Part shown: positions 6,608 to 10,024 of the stretch, piece after piece | Layout of the letters: each line of letters opens with the position of its first letter | Numbering within the stretch: the stretch's first letter is position 1 | DNA from: Thermococcus sp. | GTDB lineage: Archaea; Methanobacteriota_B; Thermococci; Thermococcales; Thermococcaceae | Direction of reading: 5' to 3' | Assembly: GCA_021157445.1 (NCBI GenBank) | Contig: JAGGWM010000173.1 | Span: 1 to 10,024 of the forward strand | Length of the DNA stretch: 10,024 nt | The notes under the pieces: model-generated | Seen by the model: the letters and a program-made list of their open reading frames with translations, nothing else | The model's database searches: none | Told to the model about the DNA's origin: nothing | Translations under genes and position numbers: made by a program

Positions 6608-7939
6608 ATGATAAAGTGTCTCAAATGCGGAAAGGAGTACAGGCAGATCGTTCCACCCCGATGCTCATGCGGGGCTTTCCTTGAAGTGTCATATGATTAT
6701 TCCAGGGTAGATATTGGAAAATGGAAAAATAGGGAAAGAGGCGTATGGAGGTACAAGGAACTCCTCCCTGATGTGGCCAAAATAATTTCATTAAAGGAAG
6801 GTGGAACGCCTTTAGTTAAAGCAAAAATCGGTGAAGAGCTTGGAATAAATGTTTTTATTAAAGATGAAACGAGGAACCCAACAGGTTCATTTAGGGATCG
6901 GCTTGCTACAGTGGGAGTTTCTTACGGTTTACCCTATGCAGATAATGGTTTTATAGTTGCCAGTGATGGTAACGCAGCAGCGTCTTTGGCCGCTTACGCT
7001 GCTAGAGCCAATAAAGAAGCCTTTGTTGTTGTTCCTAAAAAAGTTGATAAAGGAAAGCTTATTCAGATGATAGCTTTTGGGGCTAAGATAATTCGCTATG
7101 GCGAGAGCGTGGATGAGTGCATAGAATATGCAAGAGAGCTTTCCCGGTTAAACGGTCTCTACGACATAACCCCCGAAAACAACATAATCGGACTTGAAGG
7201 GCAGAAAACCCTTGCGTTTGAGCTCTGGGAAGAAATAAACCCAACCCATGTTATTGTCCCAACTGGGAGTGGAAGCAATATCTACAGCATTTACAAGGGA
7301 TTTAGAGAGCTTTTGGAAATCGGGGTTGTTGAGGAAATCCCCAAGCTAATTGCTGTGCAGACTGAAAATTGCTCTCCAATAGTGGCCGAGATATTGGGAA
7401 TAGAAGGCAAGAGAGAGTTCACTAAAGCATTGGGGCTGTACGTTAAAGACCCGGTAAATAAAGAACTTGCAATAAGGGCCGTTAGGGAAAGCGGTGGGAC
7501 TGCTGTTGCTGTGAGTGAGGATGAGCTCGATTTTGGAGAGAGAGCTCTTGCCAAGGAAGGCGTCTTTGCTGAGTATTCTTCGGCTGTTGTTATTCCAGCT
7601 TTGGTAAAGCTCCACGAAAATGGGTATTTTGAGAAGGGAGACAGGGTGGCTCTGGTGGTCACGGGCTCGGGATTAAAAAGCTACTATGTGGAGGAAAGGG
7701 AGCGCTTTTCAATTGGTGGAACAAAGCTCGAAATACTAAAGCTCTTACGAGAAAAGCCCATGTATGGTTACGAGATCTGGGAAAATCTTGAAAAGCCAAT
7801 GAAATATCAAGCGGTTTATCAGCATATAAAGGAACTTGAGGCTCTCGGGTTGATAGAGGAAGCATACAAAAGAGGAAGAAGGGTTTATTATAAGCTCACT
7901 GAAAAAGGGGAACGATTGCTCGAGAACTTCGAGGACTGA
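6608..7939 (+). CDS. Threonine synthase-like fold-type II protein with PLP lysine replaced, fused to PadR-type winged helix
   Basis: 443 residues in three parts. Residues 4-21 hold a four-cysteine zinc ribbon (CLKC...CSC). Residues about 60-355 have the threonine synthase fold (GGTPLV, DETRNPTGSF, DGNAAASLAAYAARA, VPTGSGSNI). Residues about 367-443 match a PadR-like winged helix (PMYGYEIWENL, VYQHIKELEALGLIEE, and a wing before YYKLTEKGERLL). The PLP-binding Lys of NPTGSFKDR is Arg here (residue 96, codon AGG at 6893-6895), the usual SSGN loop is SDGN, and the usual G-x-GGN phosphate loop is GSGSN. Threonine synthesis is therefore unlikely. I infer a transcription regulator whose enzyme-like domain senses an amino acid, phospho-amino acid or free PLP. 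GTG 6602 and ATG 6605 are alternative starts; ATG 6608 best fits GGTGGG spacing. A plain 'thrC' label would be misleading. It follows fttA by 27 bases and precedes a membrane protein and rpiA. Confidence 0.85.
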   Translation: MIKCLKCGKEYRQIVPPRCSCGAFLEVSYDYSRVDIGKWKNRERGVWRYKELLPDVAKIISLKEGGTPLVKAKIGEELGINVFIKDETRNPTGSFRDRLATVGVSYGLPYADNGFIVASDGNAAASLAAYAARANKEAFVVVPKKVDKGKLIQMIAFGAKIIRYGESVDECIEYARELSRLNGLYDITPENNIIGLEGQKTLAFELWEEINPTHVIVPTGSGSNIYSIYKGFRELLEIGVVEEIPKLIAVQTENCSPIVAEILGIEGKREFTKALGLYVKDPVNKELAIRAVRESGGTAVAVSEDELDFGERALAKEGVFAEYSSAVVIPALVKLHENGYFEKGDRVALVVTGSGLKSYYVEERERFSIGGTKLEILKLLREKPMYGYEIWENLEKPMKYQAVYQHIKELEALGLIEEAYKRGRRVYYKLTEKGERLLENFED

Positions 7940-7948
7940 TGGAAAGTA

Positions 7949-7956
7949 TTTTAAAT
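7949..7956 (+). promoter_or_regulatory. Weak TATA-like box before the membrane protein-rpiA pair
   Basis: TTTTAAAT lies between the regulator gene and the small membrane protein. A start 25 bases on would fall near 7979, inside the ribosome site AGGTGAT (7976-7982), leaving a very short leader. It may be a real promoter of the rpiA unit or just AT-rich spacer. Confidence 0.3.
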
Positions 7957-7987
7957 GAATCCTTAAACTAAGTTTAGGTGATAGAGG

Positions 7988-8311
7988 GTGAATGTTGAAA
8001 ACAAGATGTCGCTCATATTTTACGCAATTGGAGCAATAGCGGGGATAGTGAGTGGAGTACTATCAACTCAAGCTCAAATGGGCTACGTTGCAGGCTTACT
8101 GATTTATCTGCTCTCCCCAAAAGTAGTTATCGCTCTCGTTAAAGACCTTCCAGATGAGCTGAGGGATGAGAAAGTTCTACTCAAAAAAGGGTTCTGGGGA
8201 TTTTTCTTGTTCTGGCTGTACTTCACGATCTTTAGCTATAATCTCATCTTGCAGCCCGAGCCAAAGTTTTATTCAAACCAATCTCTCCTTTATAACATAA
8301 CGAAGGGATGA
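7988..8311 (+). CDS. Small membrane protein of unknown function, three predicted helices
   Basis: A 107-residue protein I do not recognise. Hydrophobic stretches at about residues 8-25 (LIFYAIGAIAGIVSGVLS), 31-52 and 69-88 (FWGFFLFWLYFTIF) suggest three membrane helices. A charged loop (DLPDELRDEKVLLKK) lies between helices two and three, and a polar tail follows. There is no signal peptide cleavage site, cysteine pair or catalytic motif. The GTG start follows AGGTGAT by five bases, which makes translation convincing. Its stop lies three bases before the rpiA start, so both are on one transcript and their expression is coupled, though that does not prove joint function. Small conserved hypothetical membrane proteins of this size are common in Thermococcales. 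The gene looks intact, with composition like its neighbours. Confidence 0.75.
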   Translation: MNVENKMSLIFYAIGAIAGIVSGVLSTQAQMGYVAGLLIYLLSPKVVIALVKDLPDELRDEKVLLKKGFWGFFLFWLYFTIFSYNLILQPEPKFYSNQSLLYNITKG

Positions 8312-8314
8312 TAG

Positions 8315-8998
8315 ATGGAGGAATTAAAAAGAATGGTCGCCAAGGAGGCTTTAAAGTACATTGACGATGACATGATAATTGGGTTAGGCACTGGTTCAAC
8401 AACCGCTCACTTCATTCAAATGCTGGGAAAAAAGCTGATGACAGGGGAACTTGAGGATGTTTATGGTATTCCTACCTCACACCAATCACGCCTTTTAGCC
8501 CTTGAGAGTGGAATTCCGGTTGTGAGCCTTGATGAAGTTGATGCAATTGACCTCGCAATCGATGGTGCGGATGAAGTTGATCCCCATCTAAATCTCATTA
8601 AGGGCAGAGGTGCCGCATTAACAATGGAGAAGATCATCGAGTATAGGGCTGGAGCATTTATAGTGCTTGTAGACGAAAGCAAACTTGTGGAGTACCTTGG
8701 CCAGAAAATGCCTGTTCCTATAGAGGTAATCCCTGCCGCTTGGAGAGCAATAAAAGACGAGCTTGAAGTTTTCAACGCAACGGCTGAGCTTAGAATGGGT
8801 GTTAAAAAAGATGGACCTGTGATAACTGATAACGGAAACTTTATCCTCGATGCAAAATTTGAAAGAATCGAAGACCCGCTTGACATGGAAATTGAGCTAA
8901 ATAACATCCCGGGAGTTGTCGAAAACGGCATCTTTGCAGATATAGCGGATATTGTTCTAGTAGGAACAAAAGAGGGCGTTAAAAAGTTAGAGCGTTAG
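8315..8998 (+). CDS. rpiA: Ribose-5-phosphate isomerase A
   Basis: A 227-residue RpiA, near the usual length for the archaeal enzyme (about 229 in Pyrococcus horikoshii from memory). It interconverts ribose 5-phosphate and ribulose 5-phosphate in the cytosol, supplying nucleotide, aromatic and PLP synthesis. In Thermococcales ribulose 5-phosphate comes from the reversed ribulose monophosphate pathway. Motifs seen are the phosphate-binding GLGTGSTT (about residues 23-30), DGADEVD with the two catalytic aspartates, KGRGAALT with the catalytic Lys, and the general base Glu in TMEKIIEY. A second phosphate-contact region occurs in VITDNGNFILD. ATG 8315 is preceded by GGGATGAT three to four bases upstream, overlapping the end of the membrane protein gene. 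Its end converges with the cysteine synthase-type gene, 29 bases apart. Confidence 0.95.
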   Translation: MEELKRMVAKEALKYIDDDMIIGLGTGSTTAHFIQMLGKKLMTGELEDVYGIPTSHQSRLLALESGIPVVSLDEVDAIDLAIDGADEVDPHLNLIKGRGAALTMEKIIEYRAGAFIVLVDESKLVEYLGQKMPVPIEVIPAAWRAIKDELEVFNATAELRMGVKKDGPVITDNGNFILDAKFERIEDPLDMEIELNNIPGVVENGIFADIADIVLVGTKEGVKKLER

Positions 8999-9006
8999 AT
9001 GAATCA

Positions 9007-9016
9007 TAAAGAAAAA
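9007..9016 (-). terminator. T-run terminator of the cysteine synthase-type gene
   Basis: In the 29-base gap between the convergent ends of rpiA and the cysteine synthase-type gene the minus strand reads ATATTTTTTCTTT, beginning about 12 bases after that gene's stop. This fits an archaeal U-tract terminator. No matching T-run is seen for rpiA on the plus strand in the gap. Confidence 0.5.
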
Positions 9017-9027
9017 ATATAGAAAGC

Positions 9028-10024
9028 TCAGTCTTCTCTTGCCAGTTTCAGCATTCTTTCGTGCTCTTCTGTTGTTAGTCTTCTCTTCAGGAAAAGCCTT
9101 GTACTAAAGTACCTTGCCGCATAGTCGGGGAGAATTGTAACGACTCTATCCCCCTCTTTAAAATCATGCTTTTCTGCCAGTTTTATCGCTGCTGCCACAT
9201 TAGCTCCGGAGGAAATACCCACTGGGAGGGCTTCTTTTCTTGCAATTTTTCTCGCCATTTCAATGGCCTCATCACTACTTATGGTAACCCAATCATCAAT
9301 ATACTGTTTGTACTTTGCTATAAGCTTGGGAACAAATCCATCTCCAATTCCCTCTACCTCATGTCTTCCCCAAGCTCCAACTTTGCCTGTCTTAAACCAG
9401 CCTTCTGCAGTTGGGCACTCTGCTGGCTCCATTCCTGCAGTTATTATTTTTGGGTTAGCTTCTTTCAATCTCTTTGCAACACCTACTAACGTTCCACCCG
9501 AGCCTACTCCAGCCACGAAACCTTTAATATTCTCTACTCCCAGTTGTTCTATTATTTCTCTTCCCGTGGTTTCATAATGAGCCTTGAAGTTTGCCTCGTC
9601 ACTCCACTGGTCTAATGCCACATATTTCTCGGGATTCTCTTTCTCAAGTTTCTTTGCATATTCTAATGCTCCCATAGCGTCGCTTTCTCCTCCGGGAGTG
9701 TAAACTAATTTGGCGCCGAAAAGCATGTCTAGGAGCTTTCTTTCGTAGCTCATTTCCTCCGGCATAACTATTAGGACATCATAACCAAAGTAAGCGCCCC
9801 ATGCTGCAAATGCTATCCCCGTGTTCCCAGTCGTAGCTACAACTATCGTCATTCCCGGTTTTAATTTTCCTTGTTTTTCGGCCTCTTTTATCATGTAATA
9901 AGCCATTCTGTCTTTTACGCTTCCCGTGGGATTCATGAACTCACATTTCACCCAAATTTCAAAGGGATGGTCTTTATTTTTTTTAGAAAGCCTTACTCCT
10001 ATAGTAAGGCTTTTTAAGATGGAA
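9028..10024 (-). CDS. Cysteine synthase-family PLP enzyme, possible O-phosphoserine sulfhydrylase (5' end outside window)
   Basis: A fold-type II enzyme of the CysK/cystathionine beta-synthase group. The PLP lysine is in NPTGSVKDR, the substrate loop in ATTGNTGIAF, the phosphate loop in GVGSGGTLVG, and a PLP N1 Ser in GISSGANVAA, so the active site looks complete. The reading frame stays open from the GTG at 9951 to the right edge (about 24 more codons, ending in DHPFEIWVK before the GTG). That stretch continues the family's beta strand before NPTGS, so 9951 is not the start and the true N-terminus lies beyond 10024. The family makes cysteine from sulfide and an activated serine. With serK in the same window, and as I recall for T. 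kodakarensis, O-phosphoserine is a likely substrate; O-acetylserine is the alternative. Transcribed convergently to rpiA, with a T-run after its stop. An 11-bp inverted repeat lies inside the frame near the edge. Confidence 0.87.
   Translation of the reverse strand, partial: SILKSLTIGVRLSKKNKDHPFEIWVKCEFMNPTGSVKDRMAYYMIKEAEKQGKLKPGMTIVVATTGNTGIAFAAWGAYFGYDVLIVMPEEMSYERKLLDMLFGAKLVYTPGGESDAMGALEYAKKLEKENPEKYVALDQWSDEANFKAHYETTGREIIEQLGVENIKGFVAGVGSGGTLVGVAKRLKEANPKIITAGMEPAECPTAEGWFKTGKVGAWGRHEVEGIGDGFVPKLIAKYKQYIDDWVTISSDEAIEMARKIARKEALPVGISSGANVAAAIKLAEKHDFKEGDRVVTILPDYAARYFSTRLFLKRRLTTEEHERMLKLARED
9987..10013. repeat. Perfect 11-bp inverted repeat (hairpin) in the cysteine synthase-type frame
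   Basis: AAAGCCTTACT (9987-9997) and AGTAAGGCTTT (10003-10013) are exact inverted copies around a 5-base loop, CCTAT. Allowing one mismatch the pairing extends about three more pairs on each side. On the plus strand the stem ends in TTTTT, like an intrinsic terminator, and an 8-T run lies on its other side (9977-9984). The reading frame of the minus-strand gene passes through it without a stop. Confidence 0.8.

Noticed and set aside
6608..7939. Ordinary threonine synthase (thrC)
   Set aside because: The PLP-binding lysine is Arg and two cofactor loops are altered; only the fold is shared. A sequencing error at 6894 would explain the Lys change but not the other loops or the PadR tail.
8461..8931. 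Long antisense reading frames opposite rpiA, the regulator and the aminotransferase
   Set aside because: They are Ser/Pro/Leu-rich mirror frames of well-supported genes, without ribosome sites or recognisable domains.
9028..9951. Cysteine synthase-type gene taken as starting at GTG 9951
   Set aside because: There is no ribosome site, the frame stays open to the window edge, and the residues before the GTG continue the conserved strand of the family.
1..10024. CRISPR array, tRNA genes or insertion sequence
   Set aside because: No regularly spaced repeats, no recognisable tRNA T-arm or CCA-type ends, and no transposase motifs were seen on either strand.

Overview
The window looks like chromosomal DNA of a hyperthermophilic archaeon of the order Thermococcales (Thermococcus/Pyrococcus). 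The evidence is an archaeal 20S proteasome beta subunit directly followed by the KH/beta-CASP factor aCPSF1 (FttA), a ParB-fold ADP-dependent serine kinase (SerK), an archaeal-type RpiA, T/A-rich TATA elements about 25 bases before starts, GGAGGTGAT-like ribosome binding sites and frequent GTG/TTG starts. The exact species cannot be named from this sequence alone.

Layout. Bases 1-76 are a GC-rich island (about 67% G+C in AT-rich surroundings) with a TATA-like box on its right side. It may be a structured RNA transcribed leftward off the edge. Then come, on the minus strand, a HAD-family phosphatase (98-763), a C/D-box methylation-guide sRNA immediately upstream of it (781-838), and a two-gene operon of a class I/II aminotransferase (1856-2983) and a threonine-dehydratase-like enzyme (895-1854). 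Next is serK (3075-3806). A divergent promoter region of about 190 bases separates serK from the plus-strand genes psmB (3993-4616) and the FttA gene (4634-6580), then a threonine-synthase-like protein fused to a PadR-type winged helix (6608-7939). A small three-helix membrane protein (7988-8311) and rpiA (8315-8998) follow. At the right edge a minus-strand cysteine synthase-type gene (9028 to beyond 10024) runs out of the window and lacks its 5' end.

Theme. Four of the nine longer genes are PLP-fold proteins handling serine, threonine or cysteine-type substrates. SerK makes O-phosphoserine and the right-edge enzyme is of the kind that can turn O-phosphoserine plus sulfide into cysteine, so two steps of the archaeal cysteine route may be encoded here. 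PsmB and FttA are housekeeping genes (proteolysis and transcription termination).

Most interesting points. (1) The 'threonine synthase' has Arg where the PLP-binding Lys should be, an altered phosphate loop and a C-terminal PadR-like DNA-binding domain. It is best read as a catalytically dead fold-type II enzyme recast as a transcription regulator. (2) A textbook C/D-box sRNA, 12-nt guide in both positions, has both guides complementary to the 5' domain of archaeal 16S rRNA. (3) There is an unexplained GC-rich edge segment with some H/ACA-like geometry. (4) A perfect 11-bp inverted repeat lies inside the cysteine synthase coding frame.
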